Shown: piece after piece, positions 1 through 5,691 of the stretch | Layout: each line of letters begins with the position of its first letter | Numbering within the stretch: the first letter of the stretch is position 1 | Assembly (NCBI GenBank): GCA_030639665.1 | Contig: DAOWCC010000155.1 | Location: 1 to 5,691 of the forward strand | DNA: 5,691 bases | Reading direction: 5' to 3' | From: Elusimicrobiota bacterium | GTDB taxonomy: Bacteria; Elusimicrobiota; Elusimicrobia; Elusimicrobiales; UBA9959 | Translations under genes and position numbers: made by a program | Notes under the pieces: model-generated | Database searches by the model: none | Told to the model about the DNA's origin: nothing | What the model saw: only the letters and a program-made list of their open reading frames with translations

Positions 1-2
1 CC

Positions 3-1175
3 AAGTTTGGAACTCCCATTTTTATCTATTCCGAAAAAATCATTCTTGATTCCATAAAAGCCTATAAGTCTGCATTTTCAAAAACGGATACTCTTTTCTG
101 TTATGCTTTAAAAGCTAATTCAAATAATTCTTTATGTTCTATTTTAGCCAAGAAAGGTATCGGCGCCGATATAGTTTCAGGTGGTGAATTATTCAGAGCG
201 CTTAAGGCCGGCTTTGAGCCGCAAAAGATTGTTTTTTCAGGAGTGGGGAAAACGGAAGAAGAGCTTAAATATGCTTTGAAGAGCGATATATTGATGATAA
301 ATGTGGAATCTTTTGATGAGCTTAAAGTTTTGGAAAGAATAGCCTCTAAAGTGAAAAAGATTGCCGGCTTTTCAATTAGGATAAATCCCGATATAGACCC
401 TCAGACTCATAAATTTATAACAACCGGAAAAATCGGAAGTAAATTCGGAGTTTCTTTGAAAGAAGCCTTCCTTATGTATGACTATTCCAAGAAATCCAAT
501 TTTTTAAATCCGATAGGGTTGCAAGTTCATTTGGGCTCTCAAATATATTCGGTTAAACCTTATGCCATGGTTGTGGATTTATTTGTTAAGGTGATTAAAA
601 AGCTATCGGCGTCCGGAATAAAGATTAAATATATTGATATCGGTGGCGGCTGGGGTGTTGATGAGAGAAAGGGAATGAAGTCTCCTTCTATTCTTGCCAG
701 AGTCCTAAATTCCAAAATCAAAAATTTAAAAGGCATCAAGCTTATAGTTGAACCGGGCAGATCAATTATGGCATCAGCCGGAATATTAATTACAAAAGTT
801 CTTTATAAGAAAAAAAGCGGCCATAAAAATTTTATTATTGTAGACGCTGCTATGAATGATTTTATACGGCCCGCTTTATATGGCGCGAAACATCCCGTAT
901 ATACGCTTTCGCCGAATAAGAAAAAAAATATAAAAGCCGATATTGTTGGACCAGTTTGCGAGAGCGGAGATTTTTTGGCTAAAGATATAAGACTGCCATT
1001 ACCTGAAAATGGCGATTTATTGGCTATAGGTTCGGTTGGCGCTTATGGCTGGTCTATGAGCTCGCAATATAATTCAAGGCCGCGCTCTCCGGAAGTTCTT
1101 TTTAAAGGGAAATCCGAATATAAGCTCATAAGAAAAAGAGAATCCCGCCAAGATTTAATTTCAAGTGAAATATAA
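3..1175 (+). CDS. lysA: Diaminopimelate decarboxylase, 5'-truncated by window edge
   Basis: PLP-dependent, cytoplasmic fold-type III decarboxylase that converts meso-diaminopimelate to L-lysine and CO2, the last step of lysine biosynthesis. The reading frame is open from base 3, so the start lies outside the window; 390 residues are visible against a usual 410-420. The visible part begins at the typical N-terminal KFGTPIFIYS strand. The PLP Schiff-base lysine is in YALKAN (codon 111-113). Further family motifs follow in order: GADIVSGGEL, HLGSQI (H codon at 528), the phosphate-binding GGGWG (from 642), EPGRS (from 750), CESGD with the active-site cysteine contributed to the neighbouring subunit (957-959), and GAYGWSMSSQYNSRPR near the C-terminus. 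A GTG at 243 lies inside the conserved FSGVGKTEEEL block and is not the start. Canonical Leu and Phe are replaced by Trp in GGGWG and AYGW, probably neutral. All catalytic motifs are present, so the enzyme should be active. Upstream partners such as dapF or dapA cannot be seen. Confidence 0.96.
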   Translation, partial: KFGTPIFIYSEKIILDSIKAYKSAFSKTDTLFCYALKANSNNSLCSILAKKGIGADIVSGGELFRALKAGFEPQKIVFSGVGKTEEELKYALKSDILMINVESFDELKVLERIASKVKKIAGFSIRINPDIDPQTHKFITTGKIGSKFGVSLKEAFLMYDYSKKSNFLNPIGLQVHLGSQIYSVKPYAMVVDLFVKVIKKLSASGIKIKYIDIGGGWGVDERKGMKSPSILARVLNSKIKNLKGIKLIVEPGRSIMASAGILITKVLYKKKSGHKNFIIVDAAMNDFIRPALYGAKHPVYTLSPNKKKNIKADIVGPVCESGDFLAKDIRLPLPENGDLLAIGSVGAYGWSMSSQYNSRPRSPEVLFKGKSEYKLIRKRESRQDLISSEI

Positions 1176-1197
1176 AAAAATATTAGGGTTTTAAATT

Positions 1198-2331
1198 CTA
1201 CCACAGAGCCTTAATTAATTGTTTAAAGCTTTTGCTATGCGAGTATTTTTCCATATCCTCATCACTTTCAAAAGCGATGTCTATCGGCGGGGTTATTTCA
1301 AAAATGGCTTTTTTAAGATTCGGCATATTCTCATATATTATGTCGCCGGGGCAGTCGGTCGCTCCCAATTCTCTATGCGCGTAAAAACTGCTTATGCGAA
1401 TTGAGTAGTTATCTTTTATATATTTCCCCACGGCAATAAAACTTTCAAAAGTCTTAACGGTGGGGGTATCTGATACGGGGGGATGATAATAGCCCATTAA
1501 GGAGATTCCAATATTGCCTGTGTTTTCATTTTTTACATGGGCTCCGATGGCGTCAACGGGCCTGCCTTCAAATATATTGCCCAGAGGATCAATTAGCAAA
1601 TGATAACCGATATCTATCCACTCTTTGGCATTTTGGTGATAGTCTTGTATGAAAAGGATTTCCTTAAAAGAGTCTTCAATGGTTTGGGGATAGCGGGCGG
1701 CCGTGTGATGGATGGTAAATCTTTTGGGTATATGTTTTACATAGGGCTCCGTGGGGTTTTGAGCCTGCCAATTTTTACGATTGATTAAGTTAAAAGGGAT
1801 ATCAAGAGGCAGTCCTTGGATTTCTCCTTCCACGATTTCCATAGGTTTTTCTTCCCTATAAGTTTCAGTTTTAAGAATTTTTTTCCCAGAGACTTCCATA
1901 TCATAAATTATTACCGTATTAGTTGTTTTTACGCCCATATTTATAAGCGCTATTTTAATGGGATTTTGAGACGGTTCTTTTATTTTAAATTTTGCCCAAA
2001 ATCTGCCGTTTGGAAACCGTTTGAATTTAATTGAATTATATCTATCGTCTTTATTGAAAAAAAGAAATTTTCCTTTTACCCATATTTCAATTTTTAAATT
2101 AGCATCCGGCATTTCACCTTGTACTAAAATAGTGTCATAGGGTTCTGTTGGAGCGTCGCTGTAGTCTGATTCAAAGACAATTAAGCCAATTTTATCATTG
2201 GTCGTGAGATTAATTTTTATGGGAGCGCTTTTTCCTTTAAAGGTAAGAGAATCGTCTCCGTCAGCCATAATATTAAACGACAGAGATAATGATAATAAAA
2301 TGGCGGGCAATATAATTTTAATCGCTTTCAT
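1198..2331 (-). CDS. Secreted N-acetylmuramoyl-L-alanine amidase, PGRP/Amidase_2 family
   Basis: Predicted zinc amidase that cleaves the bond between N-acetylmuramic acid and L-alanine of peptidoglycan, acting outside the cytoplasmic membrane. Residues 1-23 look like a Sec signal peptide (Lys-containing n-region, hydrophobic core, likely cleavage near IMA/DG); there is no lipobox cysteine. Residues about 30-150 are a beta-rich region of unknown family. Residues about 181-345 form the PGRP/T7-lysozyme-like domain, starting with the typical INRKNW entry. By comparison with T7 lysozyme, the zinc ligands are H208 (in TIHHTA), H319 (in AHREL) and C327 (in TDCPG). Y243 (in GYHLLID) is the catalytic tyrosine, and T325 takes the position of the T7 lysozyme lysine, as in many catalytic PGRPs. 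GNIFEGRP and GNIGISLMG are also conserved. A 30-residue tail, acidic then basic, follows the domain. The start is supported by AAGGAAAG (2336-2343) and a promoter just upstream. The gene converges with lysA. Likely roles are cell-wall turnover or remodelling; use against competitors is possible but unsupported. Confidence 0.9.
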   Translation of the reverse strand: MKAIKIILPAILLSLSLSFNIMADGDDSLTFKGKSAPIKINLTTNDKIGLIVFESDYSDAPTEPYDTILVQGEMPDANLKIEIWVKGKFLFFNKDDRYNSIKFKRFPNGRFWAKFKIKEPSQNPIKIALINMGVKTTNTVIIYDMEVSGKKILKTETYREEKPMEIVEGEIQGLPLDIPFNLINRKNWQAQNPTEPYVKHIPKRFTIHHTAARYPQTIEDSFKEILFIQDYHQNAKEWIDIGYHLLIDPLGNIFEGRPVDAIGAHVKNENTGNIGISLMGYYHPPVSDTPTVKTFESFIAVGKYIKDNYSIRISSFYAHRELGATDCPGDIIYENMPNLKKAIFEITPPIDIAFESDEDMEKYSHSKSFKQLIKALW

Positions 2332-2335
2332 TTAG

Positions 2336-2343
2336 CTTTCCTT
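2336..2343 (-). promoter_or_regulatory. Shine-Dalgarno of the amidase gene
   Basis: AAGGAAAG on the minus strand, with its 3' end 4 nt and its AGGA core about 7 nt before the ATG at 2329-2331. It fixes the amidase start. If transcription begins about 7 nt after the predicted -10 box, this element sits at the extreme 5' end of the transcript. Confidence 0.7.
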
Positions 2344-2348
2344 ATAAT

Positions 2349-2377
2349 AGTATAGATTGGCTTATCATCTCTGTTAA
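2349..2377 (-). promoter_or_regulatory. Predicted sigma70-type promoter for the amidase gene
   Basis: On the minus strand TTAACA (2372-2377) matches the -35 consensus TTGACA at 5 of 6 positions. TATACT (2349-2354) matches the -10 consensus TATAAT at 5 of 6. The spacer is exactly 17 bp (2355-2371). The -10 box ends 17 bp before the amidase ATG, implying a transcription start near 2342 and a leader of only about 10 nt. In this AT-rich context chance matches are possible, and an overlapping TATTAT could serve as an alternative -10. Location, spacing and the lack of any other candidate in the gap favour a real promoter. Confidence 0.6.
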
Positions 2378-2382
2378 GTACC

Positions 2383-2408
2383 AATAGGCCCAATAGTGAA
2401 TAGGCCCA
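2383..2408 (-). repeat. Perfect 10-bp direct repeat upstream of the amidase promoter
   Basis: TGGGCCTATT occurs twice on the minus strand, at 2399-2408 and 2383-2392, with a 16-bp period. The promoter-proximal copy ends 5 bp upstream of the predicted -35 box. GC-rich GGGCC cores stand out in an otherwise AT-rich gap. The position suits binding sites for a transcriptional activator, but no regulator can be named from the sequence. The two GGCC cores could also pair as a weak hairpin of about 6 bp without a following T-run. Confidence 0.45.
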
Positions 2409-2439
2409 TATTTAATCAGGATTGTTTTTTGTGTTTGTG

Positions 2440-3717
2440 TTAATCAGAGGGTTTTGATAAGGCGCTGTCATAATTTTGAGCGCACGCTATTGAGAGCATT
2501 AGATAAATGCTAAAGGCCACTCTTGGCAGATGAAAGGATGAATCTGTTAACATCATAATAAGAAAACCCGTTATTGTCGCAAAATTCCAAATGGTATAAG
2601 TATTCTTTACCGACTTTAATATGTTTATTGATATGACCAAAAACAAAAGCAATAAACAAGCGAATATCAAGCCTCCGGCTATTCCCAGTTCAATGGTCTT
2701 TTGCAGATAAATATTATGCACATCCGGCCAATTGCAAATTCCGTCTATGGGGGAGTGATATTGATGAAATATTTTACTCACATTATATGGGCCGGTTCCA
2801 AAAAGAGGATAATCTTTTATCATTTTAATTCCGGCTTTCCACATTGTTATGCGGCCTATTGAACTGATATCCATTTTTTGTTTCGGTTTAGCTTCGGGAT
2901 TTATTATTTGTATTATTCCTTGAGGGATAGACGATATTTTGGTTCTGAAATTGGGGGAATTATAATATTGGAAAGAAGATGCCGCGGTTAACAGTATAAA
3001 CCCTATAATAAAAATTTTTCTTATTTTCGGAAGGAAATAAAAAAGAATTGTAAATGAAACCAATAAACCCAATATTGGGCCTCGGCTTAAGCTTAAGATG
3101 AATCCCATGCCGATTAATAGGCTGGACAGGCCATAAATAATTTTAAGTTTGGGTTTTATTGAGGGATTAACAAATTTTATACAGGCGAGGGTAAGAGCCA
3201 TGGCCATGGTTTCCGCATAGCTGACCGCGTGCATTTTTCCATGCGCTCTGATTATATCTCCGGTTGAAAAATAGGTTCCCGCAAATTGCCATATACCGAT
3301 AATTCCGGCAATAACGGCTCCCGCCAAATAATAATTTGAGACCTTTTTGGAATTATCTTTTTTTATGGCGAGAAAAAGAAGCAGACAAGAAAATATTTTA
3401 ATCAATTCCGAATCTAAAAAGGAAAAACTTTTTGAAGGGTTTATTCCACCGATAGAGGAAGTTATATAGACAACAATATAAACAATAAAAATTAATAAAA
3501 GCGGATTGTTTTTTATGTTTTTTAAATATAAAGCCGCTTTTTCTTTGTTTTTTAATGTGTCTATTAGAGCCGTTATAAATAATAGAATTAAAGCGCCTTC
3601 ACACAATGTTATTGAGAGTAAAACGGTTAGGGCAAAAAGATAAAGCGAAAAGTGATAAACATTATTAATTGAATTTTGAGGAATTTTTGCCAGTTTGTTT
3701 TGAAGGAAATTAATCAT
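2440..3717 (-). CDS. O-antigen ligase/polymerase family membrane protein (WaaL/Wzy_C type)
   Basis: Polytopic inner-membrane protein of 425 residues, the usual size for WaaL and Wzy proteins. Hydrophobic segments lie at about 21-52, 72-90, 105-118, 129-148, 165-181, 192-210, 213-229, 233-248, 344-365, 375-391 and 397-412, giving 10-12 helices. A large, probably periplasmic loop spans about 250-343. Family motifs seen: LSLSRGP with R212, GRITMW at 288-293, YPLFGTGPYN at 303-312, and DVHNIYLQKTIELGIAGG with H334 and E343. R212 and H334 are the likely counterparts of the essential Arg and His of WaaL. The family transfers or polymerises undecaprenyl-linked glycans on the periplasmic face; ligase and polymerase cannot be separated from sequence alone. 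The start overlaps the preceding glycosyltransferase gene by 8 bp (ATGATTAA), and no Shine-Dalgarno precedes it, so translation is probably coupled. It is the last gene of the glycosyltransferase cluster. Confidence 0.85.
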   Translation of the reverse strand: MINFLQNKLAKIPQNSINNVYHFSLYLFALTVLLSITLCEGALILLFITALIDTLKNKEKAALYLKNIKNNPLLLIFIVYIVVYITSSIGGINPSKSFSFLDSELIKIFSCLLLFLAIKKDNSKKVSNYYLAGAVIAGIIGIWQFAGTYFSTGDIIRAHGKMHAVSYAETMAMALTLACIKFVNPSIKPKLKIIYGLSSLLIGMGFILSLSRGPILGLLVSFTILFYFLPKIRKIFIIGFILLTAASSFQYYNSPNFRTKISSIPQGIIQIINPEAKPKQKMDISSIGRITMWKAGIKMIKDYPLFGTGPYNVSKIFHQYHSPIDGICNWPDVHNIYLQKTIELGIAGGLIFACLLLLFLVISINILKSVKNTYTIWNFATITGFLIMMLTDSSFHLPRVAFSIYLMLSIACAQNYDSALSKPSD

Positions 3718-4465
3718 GAATATTTTTGTCGGTTTTTTCTTTAAACCTTATGGCGGTTATAAATAAGACGCAGAAGTCCATCAGCGCGACCATTAAGCCT
3801 TTTGTTCCGTCCATAAAACCAAGTTTTAGAAAAAAACTGTTTAAAAGTTTTGAAAAAGGCCTGATGAAAGCATAGGTTTTAGAATAATTTGCCAAAATAT
3901 ATTTTTGAGAAATAATGTCGCTGTAGAATTCAAATTTTTTAATAATGTCTTGAGTGTTTTTATAAGGATAGTGAATCAAGTCATTTTTTAAGAGACCTGT
4001 TTTTCCTTTGATTTCCAATTTTTCGTGAACGGGGAGAGGTTTGAATTTTCCCGTATCCTTTCTTATCAGTCTTAATTGAAAATCAGGGTATTTTCCGCCG
4101 TATTTTATCCATTTGCCGAAATAGAAGTTTTTTCTCGGCATTGCATAGCCATTTATTTCATTTGAGGAATTAATTATCTTTAGTATTTCGTTTTTCAGTT
4201 TTTCATCAACTCTTTCGTCGGGGTCCAGAATGAAAACCCAATCCGAGTTCGCTCTGTCCAACGCGAATTGTTTATTTATATAAACCGTTTTTTCGTTTTT
4301 TCTTTCAAATACTTTGGCATTGTAATTTTGGGCGATGCTGATACTATTATCCGTAGAGTCGCAGCTGACAAAAATTATTTCATCCGCCCATTTTACGCTT
4401 TCAAGGCAGGCTTGCAGAATATCAGCTTCATTGTGCGCGATTATCGCGAAGGATATTGTTGGCAT
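3710..4465 (-). CDS. WaaE-like family 2 glycosyltransferase
   Basis: Inverting GT-A glycosyltransferase of 251 residues, close to the 250-260 usual for the WaaE/KdtX-like group that adds a sugar to LPS inner core. Residues 4-12 (ISFAIIAHN) form the first nucleotide-binding strand. The WADEI segment at 26-30 leads to DSTDN at 36-40. DPDER at 81-85 is the metal/UDP-binding DxD-type motif in the DxDER form typical of this group. VHE at 146-148 is the likely catalytic-region motif. The C-terminal stretch about 199-240 (RPFSKLLNSFF, GFMDGTKGL) is characteristic of the group and probably amphipathic and membrane-associated. Donor and acceptor sugars cannot be assigned. The gene starts 6 bp after the stop of the upstream GT4 gene and ends inside the start of the ligase-like gene (8-bp overlap). 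The enzyme would act on the cytoplasmic face of the inner membrane. Symbol withheld because WaaE-like paralogues are common and of varied function. Confidence 0.87.
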   Translation of the reverse strand: MPTISFAIIAHNEADILQACLESVKWADEIIFVSCDSTDNSISIAQNYNAKVFERKNEKTVYINKQFALDRANSDWVFILDPDERVDEKLKNEILKIINSSNEINGYAMPRKNFYFGKWIKYGGKYPDFQLRLIRKDTGKFKPLPVHEKLEIKGKTGLLKNDLIHYPYKNTQDIIKKFEFYSDIISQKYILANYSKTYAFIRPFSKLLNSFFLKLGFMDGTKGLMVALMDFCVLFITAIRFKEKTDKNIHD

Positions 4466-4471
4466 AGTTTT

Positions 4472-5524
4472 TTAAATTCCTAAAAAAACTTCTTCGGTTT
4501 CTCTTTCAAAATTTTCTAAATTATACTTTTTTTCCGTTATCTTTTTATTCTCTCGTCCCGCGCTTTCAATGGTTTCCTTATTGTCCAAAAAATTCATTAT
4601 TTTCTCAGCCATTAAAGCGGAGTTTTTTGGGGGAACCAAATAATTTTTTCCAAGCATTTCGGGCACGCAGCCCACATCGGTGGCTATAACGGCTTTGGCG
4701 CAGCTCATCCATTCAAGGAGGGCTCTTGAAACCACTTCACTGCCGATAGAGGCAATAATGCCGATATGACAGCTTCTGATAAATTTAATAGGTTCTTCGA
4801 TAAAGCCGGCATACTCCAGATGTTTGTCTATTTTAAGTTCTTGGGCGTATTTTTTTAAATTTTGAAACGTTATATTGGCTTCGGCGCCGGCGATAATGAA
4901 TTTTAGATCTTTTCTTTTTTTAAGGATTATAGAGGCGGCGTCTAAAAAGTATTTATGCCCTTTAACCGGATCAAGACGGGCCAGAATGCCGACGCGCCAT
5001 GCGGGAAATGAGGATAAGAAGATTGGCTCTTGCTTTGGTATGCCTTGATATACGGTTTGAATTTTATCCGGATTAAGCCCCGCTGAGATATAGCTTTTTT
5101 CTATCGCCTGTGAGCCGGTAATTATCTTTTTAACTCTTTTAAATGTAAAACCGATTTTTGGAGTTTTCGCGTCGGTTTTTGTGCGTATTAACTTAAAGTT
5201 TTTGCCGCCCATGAGCGAAAGCATAAAAGCCATAGTTTGTGTTTTGCCGGTATGCGCGTTTATTATATCTATGTGTTTGCTGATAATGAACTTGCGTAAT
5301 TCCATCAGCGCCGGCAATATGAAATTGTTTTTTCTTGATGGGATATCTATTGTTTGAAAATTATTTTTCTTTATTGTTTCATGGCATAAAGTGTCTTTAA
5401 CCGTCCCAAAATAAATTATATGGCCTTTCTTGCGCAAGGCCTGGGCTTGTTCAACGGCATAGGCGGTAAGAGCGCTATTCCATGGAATATCAATGAGATT
5501 AAGTATTTTTAATTGTTTCTTCAT
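4472..5524 (-). CDS. GT4-type (GT-B) glycosyltransferase
   Basis: Retaining GT-B glycosyltransferase of 350 residues, at the short end for family GT4, acting at the cytoplasmic face of the inner membrane on an LPS or O-antigen precursor. The N-terminal acceptor domain runs to about 165 and begins KILNLIDIPWNSALTAY. The usual glycine-rich loop near the N-terminus (GGxE-like) is replaced by PWNSALTAYAVEQ. H91 in NAHTGKTQ is a plausible acceptor-site histidine. The C-terminal donor domain (about 175-335) has VGILARLDPVKG at 178-189 with phosphate-binding R183 and K188, and FIIAGAE at 209-215. It ends with a complete E-x7-E motif (E263 and E271) followed by AVIATDVGCVPEM. All donor-site residues are present, so the enzyme should be active; sugar specificity is unknown. 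The ATG overlaps the end of the upstream glycosyltransferase gene by 26 bp and has no clear Shine-Dalgarno, suggesting coupled translation. Confidence 0.88.
   Translation of the reverse strand: MKKQLKILNLIDIPWNSALTAYAVEQAQALRKKGHIIYFGTVKDTLCHETIKKNNFQTIDIPSRKNNFILPALMELRKFIISKHIDIINAHTGKTQTMAFMLSLMGGKNFKLIRTKTDAKTPKIGFTFKRVKKIITGSQAIEKSYISAGLNPDKIQTVYQGIPKQEPIFLSSFPAWRVGILARLDPVKGHKYFLDAASIILKKRKDLKFIIAGAEANITFQNLKKYAQELKIDKHLEYAGFIEEPIKFIRSCHIGIIASIGSEVVSRALLEWMSCAKAVIATDVGCVPEMLGKNYLVPPKNSALMAEKIMNFLDNKETIESAGRENKKITEKKYNLENFERETEEVFLGI
4478..4481 (-). promoter_or_regulatory. Weak Shine-Dalgarno of the GT2 gene
   Basis: AGGA on the minus strand lies 12 nt before the ATG at 4463-4465, a rather long spacing, and falls within the last codons of the preceding GT4 gene. 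It supports the chosen ATG and fits an operon in which ribosomes move from one gene to the next. Confidence 0.4.
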
Positions 5525-5690
5525 AAATTTTAACGGTAGCTTCAGCCATCTTTTCCGATGAGAAGTTTATTCTTCTTTTATAGCCTTCTTCAGCCAAAGT
5601 TTTTCTTAGGTTTTCATCTTCAATTAATTTTATTTGCGCGTTTGCCAATTCTTGGGCATTTTCTTTTTTGACGATTAAACCGTTTTTATT
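5499..5690 (-). CDS. C-terminal end of another GT4-type glycosyltransferase (5' end beyond window)
   Basis: An open minus-strand frame enters from the right edge and stops at TAA (5499-5501), giving 63 C-terminal residues. It begins NKNGLIVKKENAQELANA and continues with LIEDENLRKTLAEEGYKRR, FSSEKMAEATVKIYEE. This is the standard ending of GT4-family glycosyltransferases: the NGLLVPP-like strand after the E-x7-E region, a helix counting through LLED-type residues, then the F-W/S-xxKM helix that packs back on the N-terminal domain. Catalytic residues lie outside the window, so activity and specificity cannot be judged. Its last 26 bp overlap the start of the next glycosyltransferase gene in another frame, which places both in one operon. 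Confidence 0.8.
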   Translation of the reverse strand, partial: NKNGLIVKKENAQELANAQIKLIEDENLRKTLAEEGYKRRINFSSEKMAEATVKIYEETIKNT

Positions 5691-5691
5691 A

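Noticed and set aside
243..245. GTG at 243 as the start of the decarboxylase.
   Set aside because: It falls inside the conserved FSGVGKTEEEL block. The same frame is open to base 3 and encodes the PLP-lysine motif YALKAN upstream, so a start at 243 would remove the catalytic lysine.
1219..2034. Short plus-strand open frames opposite the amidase gene (1219-1404, 1600-1788, 1816-2034).
   Set aside because: They lie antisense to a gene with intact catalytic motifs, show low-complexity Phe/Tyr-rich translations and have no recognisable domain.
2387..2406. Possible hairpin formed by the two GGCC cores, as a terminator for the ligase-like gene.
   Set aside because: The stem is only about 6 bp including a G-U pair, and no T-run follows on either strand. 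A direct repeat explains the sequence better.
2412..2447. Direct repeat TTAATCAG at 2412-2419 and 2440-2447.
   Set aside because: Only 8 bp of AT-rich sequence, and one copy is the last codons and stop of the ligase-like gene. Likely chance.
4268..4483. Plus-strand open frame of about 71 codons opposite the GT2 gene.
   Set aside because: It is antisense to the conserved nucleotide-binding part of the glycosyltransferase and its translation resembles no protein family.
1..5691. Mobile element, CRISPR array, toxin-antitoxin or defence system.
   Set aside because: No transposase, integrase, regular repeats or terminal inverted repeats were seen, and all six genes have ordinary envelope or lysine-biosynthesis assignments.

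Overview
The window is AT-rich (clearly below 50% GC by eye) and almost entirely coding. It carries one plus-strand gene and five minus-strand genes. The content points to a Gram-negative (diderm) bacterium: a diaminopimelate decarboxylase, a secreted peptidoglycan amidase, and a run of lipopolysaccharide-type glycosyltransferases with a WaaL/Wzy-family membrane protein. No gene pins down the phylum. Low GC, overlapping genes and divergent glycosyltransferases would fit an uncultivated diderm lineage such as Elusimicrobiota or Omnitrophota, but that is only a guess.

Layout. Bases 1-1175 (+) are the 3' portion of lysA (diaminopimelate decarboxylase), cut by the left edge with roughly 20-30 N-terminal residues missing. 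It converges on a minus-strand gene at 1198-2331, with only 22 bp between the stop codons. That gene encodes a secreted zinc amidase of the PGRP/Amidase_2 family with an extra N-terminal beta-rich region. A 108-bp intergenic region (2332-2439) holds a good sigma70-type promoter for the amidase, and directly upstream of it a perfect 10-bp direct repeat. From 2440 to the right edge runs a compact minus-strand cluster. In transcription order it is the C-terminal end of a GT4-type glycosyltransferase (5499-5690, cut by the edge), a second GT4 glycosyltransferase (4472-5524), a WaaE-like GT2 glycosyltransferase (3710-4465) and an O-antigen ligase/polymerase-like polytopic membrane protein (2440-3717). 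These four genes overlap or nearly abut (26 bp overlap, 6 bp gap, 8 bp overlap), so they are very probably one operon with translational coupling.

How they work together. The glycosyltransferases would build a lipid-linked oligosaccharide (LPS core or O-antigen) on the cytoplasmic side. The membrane protein would ligate or polymerise the glycan on the periplasmic side. The amidase and LysA both touch peptidoglycan metabolism: the amidase cleaves the peptide from N-acetylmuramic acid, and LysA turns meso-diaminopimelate into lysine. The theme is therefore cell-envelope biogenesis. I see no mobile element, CRISPR array, RNA gene or defence system, and no convincing intrinsic terminator. I do not find a previously undescribed system. 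The items most worth a second look are the promoter/repeat arrangement upstream of the amidase, the unassigned N-terminal region of the amidase, and the divergent N-terminus of the complete GT4 enzyme.
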